Below are positions 38,406-48,126 of a stretch of DNA of 64,000 nucleotides, piece after piece; within the stretch, counting starts at the first letter, position 1, and each line of letters begins with the position of its first letter. The translations under genes were made by a program, and so were the position numbers. Origin of the DNA: Actinosynnema sp. ALI-1.44 (GTDB lineage: Bacteria > Actinomycetota > Actinomycetes > Mycobacteriales > Pseudonocardiaceae); the NCBI RefSeq assembly GCF_001984155.1, contig NZ_MTQO01000054.1:1116001-1180000 (forward strand). The letters run 5' to 3'. A model generated the notes under the pieces. The model had not been told where the DNA came from and made no database searches. It was given only the letters and a program-made list of their open reading frames with translations.

Positions 38406-39446
38406 TCAGTGGTCGCGATGGGTGACCAGGCCAGCCAGCCCGGACAGTTCGGCGGCGGGACCTGCCGGTGGATCGGCCGCCCGCAACCGGTGGATCGCCG
38501 TCGCCAGCCGGTCGTCGAGCTGGCCCCGGCACCACTCCCGGCCACCGGCGAGGTCGATCAGTTCGGCGGCGCGTTCCAGGTCCGTGCCCGACAGCGGCCG
38601 GTCCGAGTGGTACAGCTCGCCCAGTTCCTGCCCGGCGATGGTGTGCGAGGTCAACGCGGCCACAACCGGCAGGGACTTCTTGCGGTTGTGCAGGTCGGAG
38701 TACACCGGTTTGCCGGTCGACACGGGGTCTCCCCAGATCCCGAGCAGGTCGTCGACCAGTTGGAACGCCAGGCCGAGCTCGTCGCCGAAGCATCTGAGGT
38801 GATCGACCTGGGTACTGCGCCCGCCGCCGAACAGCGCCCCGACCGTGCAGGACGCGCTGATCAACGCGCCGGTCTTGCGGCGGGCCATCATCACGCACTC
38901 GTCCAGCGTGATGTCCCTGCGGTCCTCGAACTCCACGTCGAGGCTCTGGCCCTCGACGAGGTGTTGGATGGCGGAGCCGAGCACGCGCATGCCCTCGATG
39001 GCGTCGGGGTGCCCGCTCGCGGCGAGCACGTCGAACGCGAGCGTCACCAGCGAATCGCCCGCCAGGATCGCCGCGCTGCGGCCGAACACGCTCCACGCCG
39101 TCGGCCGGTGCCTGCGAGTGACGTCACCGTCGATCACGTCGTCGTGCAGCAGGGAGAAGTTGTGCACGAGTTCGATCGCGACCGCGGCGGGGACGGCGGC
39201 GGTCGCGAGACCGCCGACCGCCTGGGCCGCGAGCAGGGTCAACGTGGGCCGTAAGGCCTTGCCGCCGGACGCTGTCGATGGCCTGCCGTGCTCGTCCCAC
39301 CAGCCGTAGTGGTAGCCGGCGATGTCGCGCATCGGCTCCGGCAGGGTTTCCACCGCGGCGCGGGTGGCGGGCTCGACCAGGTCTCTGCTCCAGGCGAGCA
39401 CTTCACGAGGGGTACGGCTGTCGGTTGTGACTTCACGAGTGGTCAT
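38406..39446 (-). CDS. Polyprenyl diphosphate synthase, probable family 2 encapsulin cargo
   Basis: This 346-residue trans-isoprenyl diphosphate synthase has a first Asp-rich motif DDVID at 102-106, a second DDLLGIWGD at 232-240, and [12 protein letters not shown] for the IPP site. It elongates DMAPP/GPP with IPP. The gene starts (ATG 39446) four bases behind a family 2B encapsulin shell gene, the standard place for cargo. The N-terminus before the first helix ([16 protein letters not shown]) is short, polar and probably disordered; in this class an N-terminal extension is reported to target cargo. Upstream GTG 39470 would lengthen it by eight residues. Product chain length is unknown. Confidence 0.9.
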   Translation of the reverse strand: MTTREVTTDSRTPREVLAWSRDLVEPATRAAVETLPEPMRDIAGYHYGWWDEHGRPSTASGGKALRPTLTLLAAQAVGGLATAAVPAAVAIELVHNFSLLHDDVIDGDVTRRHRPTAWSVFGRSAAILAGDSLVTLAFDVLAASGHPDAIEGMRVLGSAIQHLVEGQSLDVEFEDRRDITLDECVMMARRKTGALISASCTVGALFGGGRSTQVDHLRCFGDELGLAFQLVDDLLGIWGDPVSTGKPVYSDLHNRKKSLPVVAALTSHTIAGQELGELYHSDRPLSGTDLERAAELIDLAGGREWCRGQLDDRLATAIHRLRAADPPAGPAAELSGLAGLVTHRDH

Positions 39447-39450
39447 GGCG

Positions 39451-40842
39451 TCAACGCCCGAGCTCGACACTCTCGAGGATGCCAAGGGCGTCCGGCACCA
39501 TCACCGCGACCGAGTAGTAGGCACTGACCAGGTAGGACATGATCGCGCGTTCGTCGATGCCCATGAACCGCACGCTCAGGCCCGGCTCGTACTCGTCCGG
39601 CAGGCCGGTCTGGTGCAGACCGATCACGCCCTGGTTCTTCTCGCCGGTGCGCATCGCGATGATCGAGGTCCGGCCGGTCTCGCTGACCGGGATCTTGTCG
39701 CACGGCAGCAGCGGGATGTTGCGCCAGGTCTGCACGACCCTGCCGTCGAGTTCCTTGGTGTTGGGGTAGATCCCGCGGTTGTTGCACTCGCGGCCGAACG
39801 TCGCTATCGCCTTCGGGTGCGCGAGGATGAACTGCGTCTTGCGCCGCCGCGAGATCAGCTCGTCCATGTCGTCCGGGGTCGGCGGGCCGGAGTGGGTGGG
39901 GACGCGCTGCTTGAGGTCGGCGTTGTACAGCAGCCCGATCTGCCGGTTGTTGATCATCTCGTACTCTTGCCGCTCGCGCAGCGCGTGAACCGTGAGGCGC
40001 AACTGCTCCTCGGTCTGGTTCATCGGCTTGTTGTACAGATCCGCGACCCTGGTGTGGATTCGCAGCATCGTCTGGGCCACGCTCAGCTCGTACTCGCGCG
40101 GCTTGAGCTCGTAGTCGACGAACGTACCCGGCAGCAGGTGTTCGCCCTCGTGCCCGGAGGCCAGTTCGATCTCGGCCTCACCCTTGCGGTTGCTCGCTTT
40201 GCCACGCAACCGGACGACCTCGGCCAGGTGTGCCTGCAGCGGCTCGGACTGCTGGGTGATCCGGTCGAACTCCTGGCGGGACAACGACATCGCGATGCAG
40301 CGGGTCTTGGCCTTGACCGTGAAGCTCCACTCGTTGCGGTGCCCGGTCAGCGCCTGTTCGCCGAAGTACTCGCCCTCCCCGAGGGTGTCGAGCACGGCCT
40401 CCACGCCGTAGTCACCGAGACCGATCTTGCTGGCCTTGCCGTGCGCGATCAACACGAGCCGGTCGGCGGCCTGTCCTTTCTGGATGATCAGGTCGCCTGC
40501 CTCGAACTCCTGCTGTTCGAACCGTTCGGCGATCGCGGCGAGCGCGTCGTCGTCCTCGAACTGGCGCAGCAGCGACAGTTCGCGCAGTTCCGGCGGGACG
40601 ACGTGAACGCGTCCGGCGCTGAGGGTGAAACTGACCAGTCCGTCGCCGACGGCGTAGGTCAGTCGCCGGTTGACCCGGTAGGCGCCGCCTTCGGCCTGTA
40701 CCCACGGCAGGACGCGCAGCAGCCAACGCGGCGTGATCCCCTGCATCTGCGGTACGGACTTGGTCGTCGTCGCCAGATTTCTCGCGGCCTTGGTGCCGAG
40801 GCTCATCTGCTGCTGCGACTGGGGGTTCTCGACCTGTGTCAC
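39451..40842 (-). CDS. Family 2B encapsulin shell protein (second copy)
   Basis: This 463-residue protein has an HK97-fold shell protein interrupted by a cyclic-nucleotide-binding-like domain. The N-terminal arm ([20 protein letters not shown]) and start of the shell ([20 protein letters not shown]) precede the inserted domain, about residues 75-215 ([31 protein letters not shown]). The shell resumes with [37 protein letters not shown] and [20 protein letters not shown]. It resembles the upstream copy throughout but differs enough to be a distinct subunit. The GTG start is at 40842. Confidence 0.92.
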   Translation of the reverse strand: MTQVENPQSQQQMSLGTKAARNLATTTKSVPQMQGITPRWLLRVLPWVQAEGGAYRVNRRLTYAVGDGLVSFTLSAGRVHVVPPELRELSLLRQFEDDDALAAIAERFEQQEFEAGDLIIQKGQAADRLVLIAHGKASKIGLGDYGVEAVLDTLGEGEYFGEQALTGHRNEWSFTVKAKTRCIAMSLSRQEFDRITQQSEPLQAHLAEVVRLRGKASNRKGEAEIELASGHEGEHLLPGTFVDYELKPREYELSVAQTMLRIHTRVADLYNKPMNQTEEQLRLTVHALRERQEYEMINNRQIGLLYNADLKQRVPTHSGPPTPDDMDELISRRRKTQFILAHPKAIATFGRECNNRGIYPNTKELDGRVVQTWRNIPLLPCDKIPVSETGRTSIIAMRTGEKNQGVIGLHQTGLPDEYEPGLSVRFMGIDERAIMSYLVSAYYSVAVMVPDALGILESVELGR

Positions 40843-41119
40843 GTGTTCGACCGCCTTGTTCCTAGTTGATCGGTTGAGCAGTTGAGCGGTGGGGACGAAG
40901 CCGGGATTCGACGCTGGCCGATGCCGAGGGAATCGAGGGCCCCATGGGTGAGGCGCACATCGGCCAGCGCCCGCTCGGCCACCTTGACCGGTGAGGGCAC
41001 CACACCTTTGCCTTCCCAGCCGTTGGGAGCGCCGACGGCCGACTGGGCGGACAGATGTGGCAACGGTCAAGGTCTGGTGGCCGAGGGGAAGGGGGGACCG
41101 ATCTACCGTCTGGCTCGCG
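40843..41119 (-). other. Gap between the two shell genes
   Basis: This 277-base stretch separates the shell genes. I see no coding potential, no tRNA and no convincing hairpin. Its length allows an internal promoter, so the second shell gene and the enzymes could be expressed independently of the first. Confidence 0.4.
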
Positions 41120-42535
41120 TCACTCGGCGCGGCCCAGTTGGACGTTCTCCAGCACGCCCAGCGCGTCCGGAACCAGGATCGCCGCCGAGTAGTAGGCGCT
41201 CACGAGGTAGGACATGACCGCCTTCTCGTTGATGCTCATGAACCGCACCGACAGGCCGGGCTGGTACTCGTCGGGCAGGCCGGTCTGGTGCAGGCCGATC
41301 ACACCTTGGTTCTGCTCGCCCACACGCATCGCGACGACCTGCGTGGTCCCCCTGTCGGTGATGGGAATCTTGTTGCACGGCAACACAGGGATGCCACGCC
41401 ACGACGGGACCTGGTTGCCGTTGAGGTCGATGCTCTGCGGGTAGAGACCGCGCTTGTTGCACTCCTGGCCGAACGCCGCGATCGCACGCGGGTGCGCGAC
41501 GATGAACATCGGGTCCTTCCACACCGTCGCCAGCAACTCGTCCATGTCGTCCGGCGTCGGCGGACCGCTGCGCGTCGGGATGCGCTGCTTGAGGTCGGCG
41601 TTGGCCAGCAGGCCGAAGTCGCCGTTGTTGATCAGCTCGTGTTCCTGGCGCTCGCGCAGCGCCTCGATGGTCAGCCGGAGTTGTTGCTCCGTCTGGTTCA
41701 TCGGCTTGTTGTACAGATCCGCGACCCTGGTGTGGACGCGCAGCACGGTCTGCGCGACGCTGAGTTCGTATTCGCGCGGTGAGAGTTCGTAGTCGACGAA
41801 CGTGCCTGGGAGTTCCGGTTCACCGTCGTGACCGGACGCCAGCTGGATCTCTGCTTCACCGTGCAGGTTCTGTGCTTTCGTCGGACTTTCCCGATACGCT
41901 GTCACGTGCTCGCGCAGCGCGTCGGACTGGTCCTGCAATTCCTGGAACGCCCGCTTCGGGAGGGCGAGGATGATCGTCGGGGTGACCGCCTTCGCGGTGA
42001 ACTCCCAGATGCTTTGATCCTGGATGAGTGCCTGGTCGCCGAAGTAGTCGCCGTCGACGAGCGTGCCGAGCACGGTCAGGTCACCGTACTCGCCGGTGCC
42101 GATCTTGTTCACCTTGCCGTGCGCGACGACGTAGACGAACGCGGCCTCGTGGCCGAACTCGGCGATCACGTCACCGGGCTGGTATTCCTGTTGCTGGAAG
42201 CGGCCCGCCAGGGCGTGCAGCGTCTCCTCGTCCTCGAAGGTGCGCAGCAGCGGCAGTTCGACCAGGTCCGGTCCGACGATGTTGGCCTGTGCACCGGTGT
42301 TGGTGACCGCGATCCGACCGTCGCCCACGGTGTAGCTCAGCCGCCGGTTGACCCGGTACGCCCCACCCTGGGCCTGGACCCACGGCAGGATCCGCAGCAG
42401 CCAGCGCGAGCTGATGCTCTGCATCTGCGGAACTGATTTGGTGGTCGTCGCCAAATTCCGCGCTGCCGCGGTGGCAAGGCTCTGCTGTTGGTCGCCGTTC
42501 TCTACGCCAAGATTCGACTCCACCGTGTCGGTCAC
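41120..42535 (-). CDS. Family 2B encapsulin shell protein (first copy)
   Basis: This 471-residue protein has the same architecture as the copy downstream. An N-terminal arm ([20 protein letters not shown]) and [20 protein letters not shown] lead into the cNMP-binding-like domain, about residues 80-220 ([40 protein letters not shown]). The HK97-type shell then resumes with [31 protein letters not shown]-like segments and [20 protein letters not shown]. It is the first gene of the operon, with GTG at 42535. Two tandem shell genes indicate a two-component shell, as known for some actinobacterial family 2B systems. Confidence 0.92.
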   Translation of the reverse strand: MTDTVESNLGVENGDQQQSLATAAARNLATTTKSVPQMQSISSRWLLRILPWVQAQGGAYRVNRRLSYTVGDGRIAVTNTGAQANIVGPDLVELPLLRTFEDEETLHALAGRFQQQEYQPGDVIAEFGHEAAFVYVVAHGKVNKIGTGEYGDLTVLGTLVDGDYFGDQALIQDQSIWEFTAKAVTPTIILALPKRAFQELQDQSDALREHVTAYRESPTKAQNLHGEAEIQLASGHDGEPELPGTFVDYELSPREYELSVAQTVLRVHTRVADLYNKPMNQTEQQLRLTIEALRERQEHELINNGDFGLLANADLKQRIPTRSGPPTPDDMDELLATVWKDPMFIVAHPRAIAAFGQECNKRGLYPQSIDLNGNQVPSWRGIPVLPCNKIPITDRGTTQVVAMRVGEQNQGVIGLHQTGLPDEYQPGLSVRFMSINEKAVMSYLVSAYYSAAILVPDALGVLENVQLGRAE

Positions 42536-42878
42536 AACGTGCCGCCATTCTTCCTAGTCGGGTGGTGTGGACAGAGAAAAAGACATGGGTATAGCTGATG
42601 ATTGGCTCGCGACAAAGTGGGAACACCCTTTCGTGTCCCGCTGAATGATCCAGTTCGGACGGTGCCAAGACGGAGGCTAGCACCACTTTTCGAGCACGCG
42701 CAGTCACCCAAAAGGCTTGCCAGGCATAGGAAAAGAATCATGGGACGATTCACGCTTTTTCAGGCGATCTCGCCGCCGACGCCAACCGAAAGTGCCGTCG
42801 CGGGAAACCGCGTTCACTCGCCCGTAGCAAGTCGATACGGCAAACGTGTGTACACGGCCGGGTGGATACGTCCTGTGA
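42536..42878 (-). other. Promoter region of the encapsulin operon
   Basis: This 343-base gap lies between cysNC and the first shell gene and is lower in GC than its surroundings. It must hold the encapsulin promoter. I see no -35/-10 pair good enough to call, no palindrome of note and no gene. Confidence 0.4.
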
Positions 42879-44711
42879 TTAGTCCATCCGGGTCAGTGAC
42901 GCCTGGTCCATCAAGGCGAGGATCGCGGCGGCCATCCTCGGGGGATCGCCCTGCTCCGGACGCAGTACCAGTTCGGGTGCCGCGGGCCGCTCGTACGGGT
43001 CGTCGACGCCGGTGAACCCGGTGATCTCACCGGCCCTGGCCTTGGCGTACATCCCCTTGGGGTCGCGGGCCTCGCACACGGCGAGCGGAGTGTCCACAAA
43101 GACCTCGACGAACGGCAGACCGGCCTGCTCGTGTGCGGCACGCGCCTGGTCGCGGTCGGCTCGGTACGGGCTGATCAGCGACACGACCGCGACCACACCC
43201 GCATCGGCGAACAGGCGCGCCACCTGGCCGACCCGGCGGACGTTCTCGGCCCGGTCGGCCGCGCTGAAGCCCAGGTCGGCGTTCAACCCGTGTCGCAAGT
43301 TGTCGCCATCAAGAAGATAAGCCGGACGGCCGGACGCCACCAGTCGGCGTTCCAGCTCCACCGCGATGGTCGACTTGCCCGACGCCGACAACCCGGTCAG
43401 CCAGACCGTGCAGCCGGTCGTGCCGCGCTCGGTGCGCTGGACCGCGGTGGAATGCCAGACCACCGACTGGGCCGGCCCGGTGATCATGCCCGCGGCGACC
43501 GTGTTGTTCGTGGTCTCGTCGACGAGGATGAAACTGCCGCACGCCCGGTTGCGCCGGTACGCGTCGAACAGCAGCGGCTGCCGGGTGCGCAGCTTGACCC
43601 GGCCGATCTCGTTGAGCGACAACGACTCCGCGGCTTCGTCACGGTGCAGTGTGGTGATGTCCAGCCGGTAGTCCAGTGACGTGACCGCGGCCTTGGTCGC
43701 GCGGGTGGTGCTGACCACTGTGTACTTGGCGTCTTTGCGCAACCGGCCGTGTTCGGTCAGCCAGCAGACCATCGCGTCGATGTCGTGGCCGATGTGCGGC
43801 CGGTTGTTCGGGCGGCAGATCAGGTCGCCGCGGGCGACGTCCAGTTCGTCGGCCAGTTGCAGCGTGACCGCCTGTGGCGGGAACGCCTCGGTTACCGGCT
43901 GCCCGCCAGGGGCCCAGATGGCGCTGACGGTCGTGGTGAACCCGGACGGCAGCACGAGCACCTCGTCACCCGGTTTGAACACGCCGCCTGCGACGGTTCC
44001 GGCGTACCCACGGAAGTCCTTGTGCCGGATGACGTACTGCACCGGGAACCGGGCGTCGATCAGGTTGCGGTCGGAGCTGATGTGCACCTGTTCGAGGTGG
44101 TGCAACAGGGAGGTGCCCTCGTACCACGGCATTGACGCGCTGCGGTGCACGACGTTGTCGCCGTGCAACGCCGACATCGGGATGAACGTCAGGTCCGGCA
44201 CGGACAGCTTCATCGAGAACCGCCGGAACTCCTCGCGGATCTCCTCGAAGCGCTCCCGTGACCAGTCGACCAGGTCCATCTTGTTCACGCACACCACAAT
44301 GTGCGGGATTCCCAGCAGGCTGGCCAGGAACGCGTGCCTGCGCGACTGCTCCAGAACGCCTTTGCGTGCGTCGACGAGGACGAGCGCGAGGTCCGCTGTG
44401 GACGCACCGGTGACCATGTTGCGGGTGTACTGGATGTGGCCCGGTGTGTCGGCGATGATGAACTTCCGCCTCGGCGTGGCGAAGTAACGGTACGCCACGT
44501 CGATCGTGATGCCCTGTTCCCGTTCCGCGCGCAGCCCGTCGGTCAGCAAGGCCAGGTTCGGGGACTCCTCGCCGCGATCCCTGCTGGTCTGTTCGAGCGC
44601 GGCCAACTGGTCTTCGAAGATGGTCTTCGAGTCGAACAGCAGCCGCCCGATCAGGGTGGACTTGCCGTCGTCGACGCTGCCCGCGGTGGCCAGGCGGAGG
44701 AGGTGCGGCAT
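42879..44711 (-). CDS. cysNC: Bifunctional ATP sulfurylase large subunit / APS kinase (CysN-CysC)
   Basis: This 610-residue fusion protein has an N-terminal CysN GTPase with P-loop [23 protein letters not shown] and [10 protein letters not shown], then EF-Tu-like domains 2 and 3. From about residue 430 comes APS kinase with P-loop [29 protein letters not shown] and [11 protein letters not shown] containing the kinase serine. With CysD it makes APS and then PAPS. The start overlaps the cysD stop by one base (TGATG). It is probably used for sulfonation as well as assimilation, given the sulfotransferase gene nearby. Confidence 0.96.
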   Translation of the reverse strand: MPHLLRLATAGSVDDGKSTLIGRLLFDSKTIFEDQLAALEQTSRDRGEESPNLALLTDGLRAEREQGITIDVAYRYFATPRRKFIIADTPGHIQYTRNMVTGASTADLALVLVDARKGVLEQSRRHAFLASLLGIPHIVVCVNKMDLVDWSRERFEEIREEFRRFSMKLSVPDLTFIPMSALHGDNVVHRSASMPWYEGTSLLHHLEQVHISSDRNLIDARFPVQYVIRHKDFRGYAGTVAGGVFKPGDEVLVLPSGFTTTVSAIWAPGGQPVTEAFPPQAVTLQLADELDVARGDLICRPNNRPHIGHDIDAMVCWLTEHGRLRKDAKYTVVSTTRATKAAVTSLDYRLDITTLHRDEAAESLSLNEIGRVKLRTRQPLLFDAYRRNRACGSFILVDETTNNTVAAGMITGPAQSVVWHSTAVQRTERGTTGCTVWLTGLSASGKSTIAVELERRLVASGRPAYLLDGDNLRHGLNADLGFSAADRAENVRRVGQVARLFADAGVVAVVSLISPYRADRDQARAAHEQAGLPFVEVFVDTPLAVCEARDPKGMYAKARAGEITGFTGVDDPYERPAAPELVLRPEQGDPPRMAAAILALMDQASLTRMD

Positions 44712-45622
44712 CAGAAGTAGCCTTCTTTCTTGCGGTCCTCCATGCCTGCCTCGGAGATCCGGTCGTCCGCCCTGGTCGCGCCGCGCTCGGTGACGCGGGT
44801 CGCGGCGACCTCGGCGACGACGTCCTCCGGTGTCGTCGCGGTGGACTCGACGCAGCCCGTGCAGGTCGCGTCGCCGACCGTGCGGAACCGGACCAGCGCG
44901 TCGAACGGCTCCTCGTCGGGCAACAGCGTCACGAACCTGGTGTGCGCCAGCAGCATTCCGTCACGCGCGACCACGTCCCGCCGGTGTGCGTAGTAGATCG
45001 ACGGCAGCTCGATGCCTTCCTGGCGGATGTACTGCCAGATGTCCAGCTCGGTCCAGTTGGACAACGGGAACACCCTGATGTGCTCGCCGCGCCTGTGCCG
45101 TCCGTTGTAGACGTTCCACAGCTCGGGCCGCTGGTTGCGGGGATCCCACTGACCGTACTCGTCGCGGAAGCTGAACACCCGCTCCTTGGCGCGTGCCTTC
45201 TCCTCGTCCCTGCGCGCCCCGCCGAACACGGCGTCGAACCGGTTCTCGGCGATGGCCCTGAGCAAAGTCGTGGTCTGCAGGCGATTGCGGCTGGCCCGCG
45301 GTCCGGTCTCCTCGGTCACGCGGCCCGCGTCGATGTCGTCCTGGACGCGGGCGACCACCAGCCGCACGCCCGCCGAGTCGACCGCGCGGTCACGGAACTC
45401 GATGACTTCGTCGAAGTTGTGGCCGGTGTCCACGTGCATCACCGGGAACGGTGGCGGCGCGGGCCAGAACGCCTTCATCGCGAGGTGCTGCATCACCACG
45501 GAGTCCTTGCCGCCGGAGAACAGCAGCACCGGCCGTTCGAACGTGGCCGCGACCTCGCGCAGCACGTGCACGGACTCCGCTTCCAGCGCGCGCTGAGTGG
45601 TCAGCTCGTAGGCGGTGCTCAC
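44711..45622 (-). CDS. cysD: Sulfate adenylyltransferase small subunit
   Basis: This 303-residue ATP-PPase enzyme forms APS from sulfate and ATP, driven by the CysN GTPase. The PP-loop is [20 protein letters not shown], followed by [38 protein letters not shown] and [15 protein letters not shown], all CysD signatures. The C-terminus ends [10 protein letters not shown], as in the family. The start is GTG 45622. It is divergent from an NTF2-like gene, with a KstR-type half match between them. Confidence 0.96.
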   Translation of the reverse strand: MSTAYELTTQRALEAESVHVLREVAATFERPVLLFSGGKDSVVMQHLAMKAFWPAPPPFPVMHVDTGHNFDEVIEFRDRAVDSAGVRLVVARVQDDIDAGRVTEETGPRASRNRLQTTTLLRAIAENRFDAVFGGARRDEEKARAKERVFSFRDEYGQWDPRNQRPELWNVYNGRHRRGEHIRVFPLSNWTELDIWQYIRQEGIELPSIYYAHRRDVVARDGMLLAHTRFVTLLPDEEPFDALVRFRTVGDATCTGCVESTATTPEDVVAEVAATRVTERGATRADDRISEAGMEDRKKEGYF

Positions 45623-45632
45623 GATCAGAAAC

Positions 45633-45646
45633 TAGAACAGGTTATT
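45633..45646. promoter_or_regulatory. Imperfect KstR-type site between cysD and the NTF2-like gene
   Basis: TAGAACAGGTTATT keeps the AAC-N2-GTT core and the first T of the KstR consensus tnnAACnnGTTnnA but ends in T rather than A. It resembles the perfect site at 46154-46167. Confidence 0.4.
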
Positions 45647-45680
45647 GCGCTGGTCAATCGTCGGAGTGTTCACTTCGGGT

Positions 45681-46145
45681 ATGGACATCGTGGCGATCGA
45701 GGAGATCAAGCGGCTCAAACACCGGTACCTGCGTGCCGTCGACCAGAAGCGCTGGGACGTGCTCGAGGCCGCGCTCGCCGAGGACGCGGTCGCCGACTAC
45801 GGCACGCGGGCGATGGGCAAGCCGCTCGTGCTCACCGGGCGCGCCGCGATCCTGGAGTTCATGCGCCAGAACCTGGGTGGCGACCAGATCGTCACGTTCC
45901 ACTTCTGCGGTCAGCCGGAGATCGACATCGACGGCCACGAGGCCACGGGGACCTGGGCGTTCCAGGACACCGTGATCGTCAAGCAACACCGGCTGGTGAT
46001 CAAGGGTGCCGCCTACTACGAGGAGAAATACGTCCGCTCGCCGGAGGACGGCTGGCGGATCCGGCACATCGCCTACAACCGGATCTACGAGGTGACAGTG
46101 TCGATGGACGACATGCCCAGCATGAAGTTCCTCGCCGGTGTTTGA
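45681..46145 (+). CDS. NTF2-like (SnoaL-type) protein
   Basis: This 154-residue protein has the cone-shaped NTF2-like fold: an N-terminal helix pair (IEEIKRLKHRYLRAVDQKRW), an acidic loop (EDAVADYGTR), and curved sheet segments (HFCGQPEIDIDGHEATGTWA, KGAAYYEEKYVRSPEDGWRI). Relatives include steroid isomerases, the bile-acid dehydratase BaiE and polyketide cyclases. Its position between two KstR-like sites and next to a DUF1214-SDR-sulfotransferase operon hints at a steroid-type substrate; this is inference. Confidence 0.85.
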   Translation: MDIVAIEEIKRLKHRYLRAVDQKRWDVLEAALAEDAVADYGTRAMGKPLVLTGRAAILEFMRQNLGGDQIVTFHFCGQPEIDIDGHEATGTWAFQDTVIVKQHRLVIKGAAYYEEKYVRSPEDGWRIRHIAYNRIYEVTVSMDDMPSMKFLAGV

Positions 46146-46153
46146 CCAAGAGT

Positions 46154-46171
46154 TAGAACGCGTTCTAGTCT
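46154..46171 (+). promoter_or_regulatory. KstR-type operator overlapping the -10 of a leaderless promoter
   Basis: TAGAACGCGTTCTA (46154-46167) is a perfect 14-bp palindrome that matches the KstR consensus tnnAACnnGTTnnA. A -10-like TAGTCT (46166-46171) overlaps its end and is seven bases from the GTG at 46178, which lacks a ribosome site. The mRNA is therefore probably leaderless and repressed by a KstR-type TetR protein encoded elsewhere. Confidence 0.75.
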
Positions 46172-46177
46172 AGTTCG

Positions 46178-47341
46178 GTGCTCACCGAGTCCTTCGCCGC
46201 CGCGATCGCCGACGCCGAGAAGATCGTCGCCGAAGCGCCGCACGTGCGTACCGAGCAGGACCTGACCGAGGGGTACGACTACCTCGCAGGCAACATCAGG
46301 GCCTCGCTGCAGATGGCGTGGGCCTACGACCGCGACTTCCCGTACTTCGTCCAGTCCACCGGGCCCTACACCAAGATGGGCCTGGACAACCCGGACACGC
46401 TCTACTTCCACGCCAACATCCGGGCGGACGCGGAATACGTCGTGACCGGGCGGCGCGGCAGCACGGCGGACCTGAGCTTCCAGGTGCTCAACGGCGACTA
46501 CTCCCCGGTGGACGTGCCGGACAGCCTGACGGCGTTCGACGACCGGGCGTTCGACATCGCCGACGACGGCACCTTCGAGATCCGGTTCGGACCCGGCGCG
46601 GCCGGACCGAACTACTTCACCCTCGGCAGCGGCTCCGCGATGCTGGTCGTGCGTGAGGTCTACAGCGACTGGACGGCCGAGGAACGCGGCACGATCACCA
46701 TCCGGCGCGCCGACACCACCGGGACGGCACCGCCCGCGCTGTCCCGGGAGTTGATCGCCAAGCGGTACGCGGCGGCGGGCAAGATGCTCACCAGCAGGCT
46801 GAAGACGTTCCTGGCGTTCCCGAAGTGGTTCTACCTGAACCTCCCGGTGAACACCATGACCGAACCCCGCTCCACCCCAGGTGGCCTGACCACCCAGTTC
46901 TCCTCGGTCGGGCACTACGACCTCGCCGACGACGAGGTGATGATCGTGTCGGTGCCCGTGTCCGAGGCGCCGTACCACGGATTCCAGCTGGGCAGCATGT
47001 GGTACGTCTCGCTGGACTACATCAACCACCAGACCAGCCTGACCGCCGACCAGGCCGTGGCCGACCCGGACGGCCGGATCAGGTACGTGATCAGCGAACG
47101 CGATCCGGGACTGGCGAACTGGATCGAGCGCACCGGTCATTCCCGGGGATACCTGCAGATCCGCTGGCAGCGGCTGTCGCGTGACCTGAAACCCGAGGAC
47201 GGCCCCGAGGTCGAGGTCGTCCCGTTCGCCGAACTGGCCCAACGGCTGCCGTTCCACGAGCAGGCCCGGATCACCCCCGAGCAGTACGCCGAACGCATCG
47301 CCGCCCGTCAGGCTGCGGTCGCGAGGAGGATGGTGGGCTGA
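46178..47341 (+). CDS. DUF1214-domain protein, first gene of a KstR-type operon
   Basis: This 387-residue soluble protein has a DUF1214-like C-terminal half (SSVGHYDLADDEVMIVSVPV, FQLGSMWYVSLDYINHQTSL, YVISERDPGLANWIERTGHS). An N-terminal part contains NPDTLYFHANIRADAEYVVT. Related proteins sit in the mycobacterial cholesterol region beside an SDR and a sulfotransferase-like gene. The reaction is not established. GTG at 46178 is the probable 5' end of a leaderless mRNA. It overlaps the SDR start by one base. Confidence 0.82.
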   Translation: MLTESFAAAIADAEKIVAEAPHVRTEQDLTEGYDYLAGNIRASLQMAWAYDRDFPYFVQSTGPYTKMGLDNPDTLYFHANIRADAEYVVTGRRGSTADLSFQVLNGDYSPVDVPDSLTAFDDRAFDIADDGTFEIRFGPGAAGPNYFTLGSGSAMLVVREVYSDWTAEERGTITIRRADTTGTAPPALSRELIAKRYAAAGKMLTSRLKTFLAFPKWFYLNLPVNTMTEPRSTPGGLTTQFSSVGHYDLADDEVMIVSVPVSEAPYHGFQLGSMWYVSLDYINHQTSLTADQAVADPDGRIRYVISERDPGLANWIERTGHSRGYLQIRWQRLSRDLKPEDGPEVEVVPFAELAQRLPFHEQARITPEQYAERIAARQAAVARRMVG

Positions 47342-48117
47342 TGTTGTTGCAGGACAAGGTCGTCGTCGTGTCCGGGATCGGACCGGGACTGGGCAGGTCG
47401 ATCGCGCTGCGGTGCGCGCGCCAGGGCGCGGACATCGTGCTCGCGGCCCGCACGGAGTCCCGGCTGACCGAAGTGGCCAAGGAGGTCACCGACCTCGGGC
47501 GGCGCGCGGTGACCGTGCCGACCGACATCTCTTCCGAACAGGACGCGGTTCGCCTGGCCGAGACCGCGAAGGAGTCGTTCGGACGCGTGGACGCGTTGGT
47601 GAACAACGCCTTCGCCATCCCGCCGATGGGTGACCTCGACGGTGTCCCGTTCGACGGGATCCGGCAGGGCTTCGAGACCAACGTACTCGGCGCGCTGCGG
47701 CTGACGAACCTGTTCCGCCCCATGCTGGAGGCCAGCCGGGGCTCGGTCGTGATGGTCAGCTCGATGGTGATCCGGCACTCCAAACCCACGTTCGGCCCGT
47801 ACAAGATGACCAAGTCCGCGCTGCTGTCGATGGCGCAGAGCCTGTCGACCGAACTGGGCCCCAAGGGCGTGCGGGTGAACACCATCGCGCCCGGCTACAT
47901 CTGGGCAGACAACGTGAAGTACTACTTCGACCACCTCGCCAAGCAACGCGGGATCAGCCCGCAGGAGGTCTACGACGAGGTGGCGGCCGAGATCGACCTG
48001 CGCAAGCTGCCCGAGCCCGACGAGGTCGCCGACACGATCGTCTTCCTCGTCTCGGACCTGGCCCGCGCGGTCACCGGCCAGTGCCTCGACGTCAACGGCG
48101 GCGAATACCACCACTAG
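47341..48117 (+). CDS. Short-chain dehydrogenase/reductase
   Basis: This 258-residue classical SDR has the cofactor motif VSGIGPGLGRSIA (TGxxxGxG type with Pro), NNAFA in place of NNAG, catalytic Ser in VMVSSMV, and Tyr/Lys in YKMTKSALLS. RVNTIAPGYIW and the C-terminal LDVNGGEYHH are typical. It probably oxidises or reduces a hydroxy/keto group on a lipid or steroid-type substrate; this is inferred from the operon. It is the second gene, directly coupled to the DUF1214 gene. Confidence 0.92.
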   Translation: MLLQDKVVVVSGIGPGLGRSIALRCARQGADIVLAARTESRLTEVAKEVTDLGRRAVTVPTDISSEQDAVRLAETAKESFGRVDALVNNAFAIPPMGDLDGVPFDGIRQGFETNVLGALRLTNLFRPMLEASRGSVVMVSSMVIRHSKPTFGPYKMTKSALLSMAQSLSTELGPKGVRVNTIAPGYIWADNVKYYFDHLAKQRGISPQEVYDEVAAEIDLRKLPEPDEVADTIVFLVSDLARAVTGQCLDVNGGEYHH

Positions 48118-48126
48118 GAGTCAGGC

